A stretch of DNA of 64,000 nt, from contig NZ_JAHXBN010000005.1 of NCBI RefSeq assembly GCF_019924045.1, forward strand, positions 1 to 64,000, written 5' to 3'. This document shows positions 8,452 through 16,592 of the stretch, piece after piece. The first letter of the stretch is position 1. Each line of letters starts with the position of its first letter. The notes below the pieces were generated by a model. It was not told where the DNA came from, searched no databases, and saw only the letters and a program-made list of their open reading frames with translations. Origin of the DNA: Dyadobacter fermentans. Lineage in GTDB: Bacteria; Bacteroidota; Bacteroidia; Cytophagales; Spirosomataceae. The translations under genes were made by a program, and so were the position numbers.

Positions 8452-8491
8452 AACAAAAGCCCGGAACGATTGAAAACTAACGTCCCGGGCT
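8452..8491 (-). terminator. Terminator for the small membrane protein gene
   Basis: Inverted repeat 8458-8468 / 8481-8491 (AGCCCGGAACG with CGTCCCGGGCT). Read on the minus strand the single mismatch becomes a G-U wobble and the stem is followed by TTTTGTTT, so it serves the gene ending at 8516. Confidence 0.7.
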
Positions 8492-8515
8492 GGTTGAGCT
8501 GAATGACTGTGGCCG

Positions 8516-8680
8516 CTAGACCACTCTGTCTCCGCGTATCAAACGCAGAATAATCGCTATTAGGGCGATCACCAGCAGAATATGAATGATGTTTCCTAGT
8601 CCAAAACTCGCAAAGCCGAAATAGCCGATCAGCCAAAGGATCACCAGGATCACGGCTATGGTATAAAGGAGATTTCCCAT
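8516..8680 (-). CDS. Small two-helix membrane protein, lmo0937/DUF5670-like
   Basis: 54 residues. The sequence MGNLLYTIAVILVILWLIGY starts an N-terminal TM helix; after GFASFGLGN a second hydrophobic helix (IHILLVIALIAIILRLI) runs to a short charged tail RGDRVV. This is the pattern of the lmo0937/DUF5670 family of tiny stress-associated membrane proteins. ATG at 8680, TAG at 8516, followed by its own terminator, so it is a one-gene unit. Role in the membrane is unknown. Confidence 0.8.
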   Translation of the reverse strand: MGNLLYTIAVILVILWLIGYFGFASFGLGNIIHILLVIALIAIILRLIRGDRVV

Positions 8681-8905
8681 TGTTATAAAATTTTGAGTTA
8701 GAGTTATTTTAGAGATACCTGGATTATATCAATTTAAATGCCAGCCACTTTCTCTCATGTCAAAACGGGATATTTCCCCGGTTTCTACAATATTTGCGGG
8801 GTTTAAGGCTTTTGCACTATGCAGTTGTAGAAAATTTTCTCAAAAACTTACGGTGGCAGCCTCTCCGTTATCGTCATTCTCTCAATTCCCTTTTAACTCT
8901 TTAAA

Positions 8906-9724
8906 ATGAAAAAAGCATTTCTATCACTCTTTGCATTTGTTCTGTTTGCATTGGGCCAGGTTAGCGCGGCACAGATCGACACCGTAGAGGTGAATAGCGC
9001 GGTGATGAAGAAGAACCTCAAAGTGGTCGTGGTACGGCCGACCGGTTATAATGCAGGCAAGGAGTTTCCCGTGGTGTACCTGCTGCATGGTTACAGCGGC
9101 AACCATTCCAACTGGATTACCAAGGCGCCCGGCATCCAGCAAGCCGCCGACCATTACAATATGATCATCGTGTGCCCCGACGGCGGTTTCAGCAGCTGGT
9201 ATTGGGACAGCCCGGTGGATCCGCAGTCGCAGTTTGAGACCTACGTTTCCAAAGAACTGGTTTCCTATGTCGACAAAAACTATAAAACCATCAAGGACCG
9301 GAAAGGCCGCGGCATTACCGGGCTGAGTATGGGCGGTCATGGAGCCCTGTACCTCGCATTGAAGCATCAGGATGTGTATGGCACCGCCGGAAGTATGAGC
9401 GGCGGCGTGGATATCCGTCCTTTTCCCAACAACTGGGATATGGCCAAGCGCCTGGGCAGTTACGCCGAACAGCCCGAAAGATGGGAGAAGAACACGGTGA
9501 TCAACATGCTCCATTTGCTAACTCCCAACTCCCTTTCACTTATTATCGATTGCGGTACCGAGGATTTCTTTTACGGGGTGAATGAAAACCTGCACAAGCA
9601 GCTCGAATACCGCAAAATCCCGCACGACTACATTTCCCGTCCCGGCGCGCACAACTGGCCGTATTGGGAAAATGCGGTGCAGCACCAGCTCCTTTTTATG
9701 AATTCTTATTTCAACAAAAAATAA
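8906..9724 (+). CDS. Secreted CE1/esterase-D-family esterase
   Basis: 272 residues with a Sec signal peptide (1-21, ending VSAA). The alpha/beta-hydrolase shows YLLHGYSGNHSNW (oxyanion region), nucleophile Ser141 in GLSMGG, a late acidic residue in IDCGTEDFF and the catalytic His in RPGAHNWPYW. The fold (Pfam 'putative esterase') includes feruloyl and acetylxylan esterases, so a role in removing acyl or feruloyl groups from hemicellulose is plausible given the CE15 enzyme 15 nt downstream. Substrate is not decided by sequence. First gene of a run 8906-12276 in one direction. Confidence 0.88.
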   Translation: MKKAFLSLFAFVLFALGQVSAAQIDTVEVNSAVMKKNLKVVVVRPTGYNAGKEFPVVYLLHGYSGNHSNWITKAPGIQQAADHYNMIIVCPDGGFSSWYWDSPVDPQSQFETYVSKELVSYVDKNYKTIKDRKGRGITGLSMGGHGALYLALKHQDVYGTAGSMSGGVDIRPFPNNWDMAKRLGSYAEQPERWEKNTVINMLHLLTPNSLSLIIDCGTEDFFYGVNENLHKQLEYRKIPHDYISRPGAHNWPYWENAVQHQLLFMNSYFNKK

Positions 9725-9739
9725 TAGAACCTGCTTAAC

Positions 9740-10987
9740 ATGAGGGTTTTTCTTCTCGCGCTGGCATTGTGCCTGATTGTTTTGCCAAAAATAATACGTG
9801 CCCAGGAGGGTAATCGGGCATTGCCTGATCCATTTACGTTTAACAACGGGAAAAAGGTGAAATCGGTGAAGGAGTGGGAGCGCAGGCGGAACGAAATTCT
9901 CGAAACGATGACGCACGAAATGTACGGCGTCGCCCCGGAAAGACCGAAAAATATGCGTTTCGAGGTGTTTGATCTGGATAAAAATGCATTGGGCGGCAAA
10001 GCGACGCGCAAGCAGGTGACGGTTCGCATTACCGAAAAAGGGAGGGAAGCACAGTTTGATCTGCTGATTTACATTCCCAATCACGCCAAACATCCGGTAC
10101 CTGCCATTATCGGGCTCAATTTCATCGGTAACCAGGCCATTCATGCCGACCCGGGCATTAAACTGACCACCGCCTGGGTAGAGAAGAGCGGAATGTTCCC
10201 TTGTTCGGCCGACGGGAAGGCCGGTGATGCCTGCCGGGGTGTGAATGCCTCGCAATGGGCGGTGGACAGCATTCTCGCACGCGGATACGCGCTTGTGACG
10301 CTCTACCGGGAAGAAATCGCTTCGGATCGGAAAGAGTTTGCATTTCAAACGGGAATGCACCCGTTATACCCGGAGTTGCAGCAGCGCGAAGATAATTTTG
10401 GTACGATTGCCGCCTGGGCCTGGGCACTGAGCCGCGGGCTGGATTACCTCGAAACCGACAAGGATATCGATGCCAAACGCGTGGCGGTGTTCGGTTTTTC
10501 GCGGTTGGGTAAGGCCGCGCTCTGGGCCGGTGCAACGGATCGGCGGTTTGCTGCCGTACTGAGTAATGAGTCGGGCGCGGGGGGCGGCAAGCAGTTCCGG
10601 CGCGGGATCGGAGAGGATATTAACCGGCTATGCACGGTCTTCCCGCATTGGTATGCGCGGAGTTTGGGTAAATACAAAGGGAAAGACACTGAGCTGCCGT
10701 TTGATCAGCATTTTGTCCTTTCGCTCATTGCCCCACGGCCGGTTTACCTGGCTACGGCCGAGGACGACAAGAATGCCGATCCGCAGGGTGAATTCGCCAC
10801 CGCACGGGCCGCAGATGCAGTGTACAGGTTTTTAGGGACAAGCGGTTTTCCGGATGTGCCATTTCCAGCCCTGAATCAGCCTGTATCGGGCCAAATCGGC
10901 TTTCACATCCGGCCGGGCGGGCACGACGTTAAAATGTTCGACTGGATACAGTTTTTAAATTTCTCTGATTTACATTTGCAAAAATAG
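9740..10987 (+). CDS. CE15-family 4-O-methyl-glucuronoyl methylesterase-like enzyme
   Basis: 415 residues, signal peptide 1-21 (IIRAQ). CE15 motifs are present: VPAIIGLNF near the N-terminus, the nucleophile Ser254 in VFGFSRLGKAA (family G-C/F-S-R-x-G-K), SNESGAGGG with the acidic/oxyanion residues, and His395 in GGHDVKMFDW. CE15 enzymes cleave the ester between glucuronic acid on xylan and lignin alcohols, acting outside the cytoplasm. It starts 15 nt after the CE1-like esterase, so the two are one operon for plant cell-wall de-esterification. Many bacterial CE15 members have broader or unknown specificity. Confidence 0.88.
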   Translation: MRVFLLALALCLIVLPKIIRAQEGNRALPDPFTFNNGKKVKSVKEWERRRNEILETMTHEMYGVAPERPKNMRFEVFDLDKNALGGKATRKQVTVRITEKGREAQFDLLIYIPNHAKHPVPAIIGLNFIGNQAIHADPGIKLTTAWVEKSGMFPCSADGKAGDACRGVNASQWAVDSILARGYALVTLYREEIASDRKEFAFQTGMHPLYPELQQREDNFGTIAAWAWALSRGLDYLETDKDIDAKRVAVFGFSRLGKAALWAGATDRRFAAVLSNESGAGGGKQFRRGIGEDINRLCTVFPHWYARSLGKYKGKDTELPFDQHFVLSLIAPRPVYLATAEDDKNADPQGEFATARAADAVYRFLGTSGFPDVPFPALNQPVSGQIGFHIRPGGHDVKMFDWIQFLNFSDLHLQK

Positions 10988-11022
10988 ACCGAACCTAATA
11001 TTTAATTTTACTATTCAGCTAA

Positions 11023-12276
11023 ATGAGCAACCATTCGTCTGTCGGCACCGTTCACGCCTCCCCGCCCAAGTTCACTGACAAAAAATACCTGGTTACCCTG
11101 ATCTTCGTTACATCCCTTTTTATGTTCTGGGGGATAGCGATTACGATGGGCGACGTGCTCAACAAGCACTTTCAGAAAGTACTCAGCCTGAGCAAGACGC
11201 AATCTGCATTCGTACAGTTCGCGATTTTCGGGGCGTATTTCATCATGGGTATTCCTGCGGGTCTGTTCATGAAACGGTTCGGTTATAAAAATGGCGTATT
11301 GCTGGGCCTGTCGCTGTTTGCTTTGGGCGCATTCCTGTTCGTTCCTGCGGCCAGCACCGCTTCTTTCCCTTTCTTCGGCATTGCGCTGTTTATCCTGGGT
11401 TGCGGTTTGGCAACGCTTGAAACCGTGGCTCACCCGTTTGTAGCGTCACTCGGTGACCAGCGTACGAGTGACCAGCGTATCAACTTTGCACAGGCATTCA
11501 ACGCTTTGGGGGCAATTCTCGGACCTGCGATCGGTGGTTATTTCCTTTTCCGTAACCACGTCGAAGGCAGCACGGACCTTACTTCCGTAAAAAATCTTTA
11601 CATCGCGATCGGTTCGGTCATTGCACTGATTGCCCTGGCTTTTTCGTTTGTAAAAGTTCCCGCGCTGATCGACCCGCACGCAGCGGATATTGATCCCGAT
11701 GCCGTAAATGTGGATTCGGAGCCCGGTAAATCATTGTTTCAGCACCGCCACTTCGTATGGGCTGTGGCTGCGCAATTCTTCAACGTGGCTGCACAAGGCG
11801 GTACCTGGGCGTTCTTCATCAACTATGGCCATGAGAAAATGGGTTTCTCCGACGCCGTGGCAGCCAACTACATGATTGGTTTTATGGCATTGATGCTCGC
11901 CGGACGTTTCGTAGGTACTTTTCTGATGCGTTTTATCGCACCAAATACGTTGTTGGCCATTTTTGCATTCAGTAACGTCGTGATGTGCCTCATCGTGGCG
12001 CAGGCATGGGGATGGCCGTCGTTCATTGCGCTCATGATGCTCAATTTCTTTTTCAGCATCATGTTCCCGACGATTTTCAGTCTTGGTCTGAAAAACCTCG
12101 GAGCGCATACGCAGCAAGGCTCTTCGTTCATCGCGATGGGCGTAGCAGGAGGGGCATTCTTCCCGTTCCTGATGGGGGCCGTGGCAGAAACCAACGTGGC
12201 GCACGCCTACTACCTGCCGATTATCTGCTACGCGGTGATCTTCCTGTTTGGGTATAAGTTTTACAAGTCGCATTAA
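11023..12276 (+). CDS. FucP-like sugar:proton symporter (MFS)
   Basis: 417 residues, 12 predicted TM helices, with the FucP-type signatures FGAYFIMGIPAGLFMKRFGYKNGVL (seen in part) and FILGCGLATLETVAHPF, QAFNALGAILGP. FucP-type carriers in Bacteroidota import fucose, glucose, galactose or fructose with protons across the inner membrane. It lies downstream of the two esterases and upstream of a ROK sugar kinase, suggesting uptake followed by phosphorylation of a hexose rather than fucose. The L-fucose-type pathway at 34-44 kb lacks its own permease, so a role there is also possible. Confidence 0.88.
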   Translation: MSNHSSVGTVHASPPKFTDKKYLVTLIFVTSLFMFWGIAITMGDVLNKHFQKVLSLSKTQSAFVQFAIFGAYFIMGIPAGLFMKRFGYKNGVLLGLSLFALGAFLFVPAASTASFPFFGIALFILGCGLATLETVAHPFVASLGDQRTSDQRINFAQAFNALGAILGPAIGGYFLFRNHVEGSTDLTSVKNLYIAIGSVIALIALAFSFVKVPALIDPHAADIDPDAVNVDSEPGKSLFQHRHFVWAVAAQFFNVAAQGGTWAFFINYGHEKMGFSDAVAANYMIGFMALMLAGRFVGTFLMRFIAPNTLLAIFAFSNVVMCLIVAQAWGWPSFIALMMLNFFFSIMFPTIFSLGLKNLGAHTQQGSSFIAMGVAGGAFFPFLMGAVAETNVAHAYYLPIICYAVIFLFGYKFYKSH

Positions 12277-12427
12277 GCCGCGTCGCGGCTGACCATGGAC
12301 TGCCGACCATAGACCATGGTTGATGGGATTTGTCAGAATAAATAATTAAATATTCACAAGTATGGGCTGGCCGTCTGCCGTCGGCTGCCAATAAAAGGCC
12401 ATGGTCGATGGTCCATCGTCCATGGTC
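12277..12427. repeat. Paired heptad word arrays in inverted orientation
   Basis: Directly after the transporter stop codon, seven 7-bp units run in register to 12325 (GCCGCGT, CGCGGCT, GACCATG, GACTGCC, GACCATA, GACCATG, GTTGATG). After about 40 bp of AT-rich sequence a second register (12365-12427) gives GGCTGGC, CGTCTGC, CGTCGGC, TGCCAAT, AAAAGGC, then CATGGTC, GATGGTC, CATCGTC, CATGGTC: the reverse complement of the first arm's word. The arms could pair as a long imperfect hairpin between the symporter and kinase genes. Confidence 0.85.
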
Positions 12428-12447
12428 ATTAACATTAAAACGCAACA

Positions 12448-13347
12448 ATGAAACTCTGGGGAATCGACTTAGGAGGTACTAAAATAGAATGTGCAGTGCT
12501 GGATCCCGAAAGGAATCTGGAAGTGGTGGTACGCATGCGTGTGCCGACGGAATCGGTGAATGGGTACGACCATATCCTGTCGCAGATCAAGAAACTGATC
12601 GACATGGTAGCAGACCAGGTAGGCGAGCGGCCGCGCAAAATCGGTTTCGCGACGCCGGGCGTGCTCGAACCGGATTCGCAATTGATGAAAAATTCCAATA
12701 CGACCTGCCTCAATGGAATGCCTTTGAAGGCCGATCTTGAAAAAATACTGGGCGTGCCGTGCGAGTTGGCCAACGATGCAAACTGTTTTGCATTGGCAGA
12801 AGCATTGATGGGTGCCGGTAAAGATTACCATGGTGCGGAGGTGGTGTTCGGCGTGATTATGGGAACCGGAGTAGGCGGTGGGTTGGTCGTGAATAACAAG
12901 ATCATCGGCGGGCATCACGGCATCGGCGGCGAATGGGGCCATAATATCCTCGAAGAAGGCGGCGACCCTTGCTATTGCGGTAAATCGGGCTGTGTGGAGC
13001 AGGTAATTGCCGGGCCTGCATTGGAGCGCCACTACGAAAGACTGAGCGGAGAGAAGGTATCCATGAAAACCGTGCTGGAAAGATACTACGCCGGTAACGA
13101 CGAGCACGCGAAAGCGACTATCGAACGTCTGCTAGAATACTACGGGCGGGCCATTTCTACGCTGATCAACGTGATCGACCCGAACCTGATCGTGATCGGT
13201 GGTGGCGTCGGCAATATCGATCTCCTTTATACCGCCGGATTCGAGCGCATCCGCAAGTATATTTTTAACAAAGGAATTGTAACAACGCCGATCGTGAAAC
13301 CTAAATTGGGTGACAGCGCGGGCGTTTTCGGAGCAGCATTGCTGTAA
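12448..13347 (+). CDS. ROK-family sugar kinase (fructokinase/glucokinase type)
   Basis: 299 residues, cytoplasmic. ATP-binding motif DLGGTKIECAVLD at the N-terminus, catalytic region ELANDANCFALAEA, and the ROK zinc site with GGEWGHN followed by Cys175-x-Cys177-G-x-x-G-Cys182. Length fits single-domain ROK kinases without a DNA-binding domain. Together with the FucP-like symporter just upstream it would phosphorylate an imported hexose, most likely fructose, mannose or glucose. Ends in a strong terminator. Confidence 0.88.
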   Translation: MKLWGIDLGGTKIECAVLDPERNLEVVVRMRVPTESVNGYDHILSQIKKLIDMVADQVGERPRKIGFATPGVLEPDSQLMKNSNTTCLNGMPLKADLEKILGVPCELANDANCFALAEALMGAGKDYHGAEVVFGVIMGTGVGGGLVVNNKIIGGHHGIGGEWGHNILEEGGDPCYCGKSGCVEQVIAGPALERHYERLSGEKVSMKTVLERYYAGNDEHAKATIERLLEYYGRAISTLINVIDPNLIVIGGGVGNIDLLYTAGFERIRKYIFNKGIVTTPIVKPKLGDSAGVFGAALL

Positions 13348-13367
13348 CCCGGATACCGCTTCTCCTA

Positions 13368-13412
13368 TCCCGGCATTGCTCAGCGTTTTGTTGCGCAATG
13401 CCGGGATTTTTG
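13368..13412 (+). terminator. Intrinsic terminator after the ROK kinase
   Basis: Perfect 12-bp stem TCCCGGCATTGC (13368-13379) with GCAATGCCGGGA (13395-13406), followed by TTTTTGTT. Confidence 0.88.
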
Positions 13413-13495
13413 TTGCCTTTTGTTGGAGGTATATAGGCAGTAAATCAGTAATTTATGTGGCTTCTTAGGTCAGTTGTCATCAACTCACATTAGTC

Positions 13496-14695
13496 ATGTA
13501 TACCACAGCCACCAGCACCCTCACCAACCGTATCCGGTCTATCGACACTGTTCGCGGCCTGATCATCATTATCATGGCCCTCGACCATGTGCGCGACTTT
13601 TTTCATATTGCCGGCGCCACCGGCGATCCTACCGACCTTGCTACCACTACGCCCGCATTGTTCTTCACCCGCTGGATCACGCATTACTGCGCGCCATCGT
13701 TCATGATGCTCTCGGGGCTATCGGCCTATTTGTCGGGCCTGAACAAGACAGCGGCTGAGAAATCGGCTTTCCTGATCAAACGTGGGTTCTGGCTTATTTT
13801 GGTGGAAATGGTGTTTATGACATTCGCATTTACATTTGATATTTATTACAAAACACTATTTTTTGCCGTGTTCTGGGCGCTGGGCGGGGCGATGATCGTG
13901 CTCGGTGTTGCCGTACGGTTTGCGTCACCGAAGACCGTTCTGATACTCGGGCTGGTGTTGGTGCTCGGGCATAATCTGCTGGATTATGTGAAGTTGCAGG
14001 AAAACTCTACGGCCGATATCCTGCTGCGCATATTCTTCACCGGTAGGGGCACATTCCTGCCCCGGCCCGACGGCGGTGCCATCGTATTCCTGTACGTGAT
14101 ATTCCCATGGGCTGGCATCATGATGTCGGGGTATGGGCTGGGTATGCTGTACAACCGCAATGCGGATCCCGCACGCCGCAGAAAACTGCTCATGCTGATC
14201 GGCGGGGTGCTAACGGTGTTGTTTGTTGTTTTGAGGCTGATTAACGGATACGGCGATCCGGCTCCCTGGTCGACGCAGGATACCGGTATCAAAACCTTCA
14301 TGTCTTTCCTGAATGTGACCAAATATCCGCCTTCGCTGTTTTTTACTTTCATGACGCAAGGGCCGATACTCATTCTGTTAGCCCTTACCGAGCAGACCGA
14401 CAATGCATTTAGCCGCATTTGCACGGTTTATGGCAGAGTGCCGTTCTTCTTTTTTTTGGTCCATTTTTACGTGATCCATATCATGACGATGGTGATTGTG
14501 TTCCTGTCGGGCTACACCTGGCAGCAGGCAACGGACGACAGCCTTTTCTTCAAGTTCCGACCCAACGAATTCGGGTACCCGCTCGGACAAACCTACCTGA
14601 TCTGGATATTAATCGTGGTAGCGCTGTACTGGCCTTGCAAATGGTACGGTGAGTACCGGGCACGGAAGCGGACATGGTGGCTGAGCTATTTGTAA
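13496..14695 (+). CDS. DUF1624 / heparan-acetyltransferase-like integral membrane protein
   Basis: 399 residues, about ten TM helices. The N-terminal RIRSIDTVRGLIIIIMALDH is the hallmark of the DUF1624/HGSNAT-catalytic and YeiB-like families, in which the DH..RD region is thought to take part in acyl transfer from acetyl-CoA to a sugar across the membrane. The C-terminal VPFFFFLVHFYVIH motif is also typical. Located between sugar-catabolic genes; the acceptor is unknown. The gene after it begins 29 nt downstream, so they may be cotranscribed. Confidence 0.8.
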   Translation: MYTTATSTLTNRIRSIDTVRGLIIIIMALDHVRDFFHIAGATGDPTDLATTTPALFFTRWITHYCAPSFMMLSGLSAYLSGLNKTAAEKSAFLIKRGFWLILVEMVFMTFAFTFDIYYKTLFFAVFWALGGAMIVLGVAVRFASPKTVLILGLVLVLGHNLLDYVKLQENSTADILLRIFFTGRGTFLPRPDGGAIVFLYVIFPWAGIMMSGYGLGMLYNRNADPARRRKLLMLIGGVLTVLFVVLRLINGYGDPAPWSTQDTGIKTFMSFLNVTKYPPSLFFTFMTQGPILILLALTEQTDNAFSRICTVYGRVPFFFFLVHFYVIHIMTMVIVFLSGYTWQQATDDSLFFKFRPNEFGYPLGQTYLIWILIVVALYWPCKWYGEYRARKRTWWLSYL

Positions 14696-14724
14696 ATGTT
14701 TTTTGAATTTAAATACACACCTGT

Positions 14725-16155
14725 ATGAAGCATCTTCTGCTCCTGTTCTGCTTTTTTACACCTTTTTGGACCAATGCCCAGGCCCCGGAGGAAAACTACC
14801 CGGTAGATCCCGCATCCGAAGAACATCCGGGTGTGCCAAAGGGTGAAGTTTTGAAATTTGTGTTTGATCAATCCAAAATATTCCCGGGCACGTGGCGCGA
14901 GTACTGGGTGTACGTGCCTGCGCAATACCAGGCAGACACCCCTGCGTGCGTATATGTAAACCAGGACGGTATTCAATGGAAGGCTCCGGCGGTGTTCGAT
15001 AACCTCATTCACCACAAGGAAATGCCGGTAACGATCGGCGTGTTTGTGATGCACGGGCGCGTGAAAGCCGCTGACCCTAATGCCGCCAACGACCGTTTTA
15101 ACCGCAGCTTTGAGTATGACGGCCTGGGCGACGCTTATGCACGGTTTATTCTCGAAGAAATCTTGCCGGAAGTTGAAAAGCAGAAAACAAGCGACGGCCA
15201 GCAAATCCGCCTTTCGAAAAAGGGGAATGACCGTGCGATCGGTGGTTCGAGTAGTGGTGCGGTGTGTGCGTTTACCGCCGCCTGGGAGCGGCCTGATGCA
15301 TTCTCGCGTGTGTTCAGCGCGATCGGTACATATGTGGGCCTGCGCGGCGCGGACCGTTACCCGACATTAGTTCGAAAAGTCGAGCCCAAGCCCATTCGCA
15401 TTTATATGCAGGATGGTGCCAACGACCTGAATATTTATGCCGGTGATTGGTGGATGGCCAATCAGACGATGCTGCGGGCGCTTACATTCGCTGGTTATGA
15501 GGTGAAACATCAATGGGGTGAGGGCGGCCATAATGGTAAGCAAGGAACGTCGCTGTTTCCGGAAGCAATGCGCTACTTGTGGAAAGGCTGGCCGGAGCCG
15601 GTCAAAAAAGGACACTCACAGAATGCATTCCTGTCCGCTTTGCTGATTCCGGGGGAGGATTGGACGGAGGTTGCCGATGCTTTTCCAATGAAAGGAAAAC
15701 CGACACCTTCCGGCGTAAATTCTTTGAAAACACTGAAAGCCGGTGCCGCGGCGCTTTCTCCCGACCAGACGTTGGTTTATACCGTCGATTCCACCTCGCA
15801 TTGGGTGTATTCCTATCAGGTCCAACCTACCCGGAAACTAGCATACAGGCAGCGATTTGGATGGCTGCACGTATCCGATGCCGAAAATAAAGCGGGAGCG
15901 TCCGGCATTGTTTGTGACCGTGATGGCCGCATTTATGTAGCTACGAATTCAGGTGTGCAAATCCTCGATCAGACCGGCCGCGTGAATGCTATTTTGCCTA
16001 CACCTCAGGGCAAAGCCAGCAAAATAACATTTGGCGGAGGCAATTCGGATGTACTGTATGTGAAAATCAACGGTGAAACTTATGGCCGCAGGCTGAAAAC
16101 CCGCGGCATAAATCCGGGGGAAGCGCCCAACAAGCCGGACGCTCCCAAATTGTAG
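14725..16155 (+). CDS. Secreted esterase fused to a short SMP-30/gluconolactonase-like propeller segment
   Basis: 476 residues with signal peptide 1-18 (WTNAQ). Residues about 40-290 are a CE1/esterase-D alpha/beta-hydrolase: nucleophile Ser176 in GGSSSGA, acidic YMQDGANDLN and His in GEGGHNGKQG. Residues about 310-455 match the strand pattern of SMP-30/gluconolactonase beta-propellers (ALSPDQTLVYTVDS, GIVCDRDGRIYVATNSGVQILD), but at about 150 residues this is only roughly half of a six-blade propeller. The combination suggests cleavage of an ester or lactone on a carbohydrate outside the cytoplasm. Both the substrate and whether the second domain is catalytic are unknown. Confidence 0.8.
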   Translation: MKHLLLLFCFFTPFWTNAQAPEENYPVDPASEEHPGVPKGEVLKFVFDQSKIFPGTWREYWVYVPAQYQADTPACVYVNQDGIQWKAPAVFDNLIHHKEMPVTIGVFVMHGRVKAADPNAANDRFNRSFEYDGLGDAYARFILEEILPEVEKQKTSDGQQIRLSKKGNDRAIGGSSSGAVCAFTAAWERPDAFSRVFSAIGTYVGLRGADRYPTLVRKVEPKPIRIYMQDGANDLNIYAGDWWMANQTMLRALTFAGYEVKHQWGEGGHNGKQGTSLFPEAMRYLWKGWPEPVKKGHSQNAFLSALLIPGEDWTEVADAFPMKGKPTPSGVNSLKTLKAGAAALSPDQTLVYTVDSTSHWVYSYQVQPTRKLAYRQRFGWLHVSDAENKAGASGIVCDRDGRIYVATNSGVQILDQTGRVNAILPTPQGKASKITFGGGNSDVLYVKINGETYGRRLKTRGINPGEAPNKPDAPKL

Positions 16156-16572
16156 TTAGCCGTTCAGAAAGATGGCCAGCACCACCAGGAGGCCCGCAGC
16201 CAGGCTGATGGAGCCCGCAAACGGGAAGAAATACACAAATTCAATAATTCCCATGGCAACGTAGCCTATCCCGATCGGTGTGAGTACGGTGCGGGCAATA
16301 TCGTGATTACTGTCGGCATACCGCGCGGCAGACAGGATGAGCATGATCGACATACCATATACGACGAACAAGATGAGGCCATAACCTTCAAAATAGTCGC
16401 CCATGCTCCGCATTGCGCCCATGAACTCGAATTTCGGCCCTGTCATTTGCCGGATCACCTCTTGCTTAACAGGATCAGGGGATTCTTTCCAGGTGAAATG
16501 GCCGAAAAAATGCCCGATCAGGTGAATGAGGATGCACAGCGCAGCAATGCGCAGGACGAGTCTTGGTTTCAT
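16156..16572 (-). CDS. Four-helix membrane protein, LIC_13387-like
   Basis: 138 residues with four predicted TM helices (about 7-24, 58-80, 92-112, 116-136) and no catalytic motif. The N-terminal HLIGHFFGHFTW segment and overall layout resemble the LIC_13387 family of unknown function seen in Bacteroidota and Leptospira. Its stop codon directly abuts the stop of the convergent esterase gene, with no room for a separate terminator. Function unknown. Confidence 0.65.
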   Translation of the reverse strand: MKPRLVLRIAALCILIHLIGHFFGHFTWKESPDPVKQEVIRQMTGPKFEFMGAMRSMGDYFEGYGLILFVVYGMSIMLILSAARYADSNHDIARTVLTPIGIGYVAMGIIEFVYFFPFAGSISLAAGLLVVLAIFLNG

Positions 16573-16592
16573 GGGGTAGCGTTTGATTTAGT

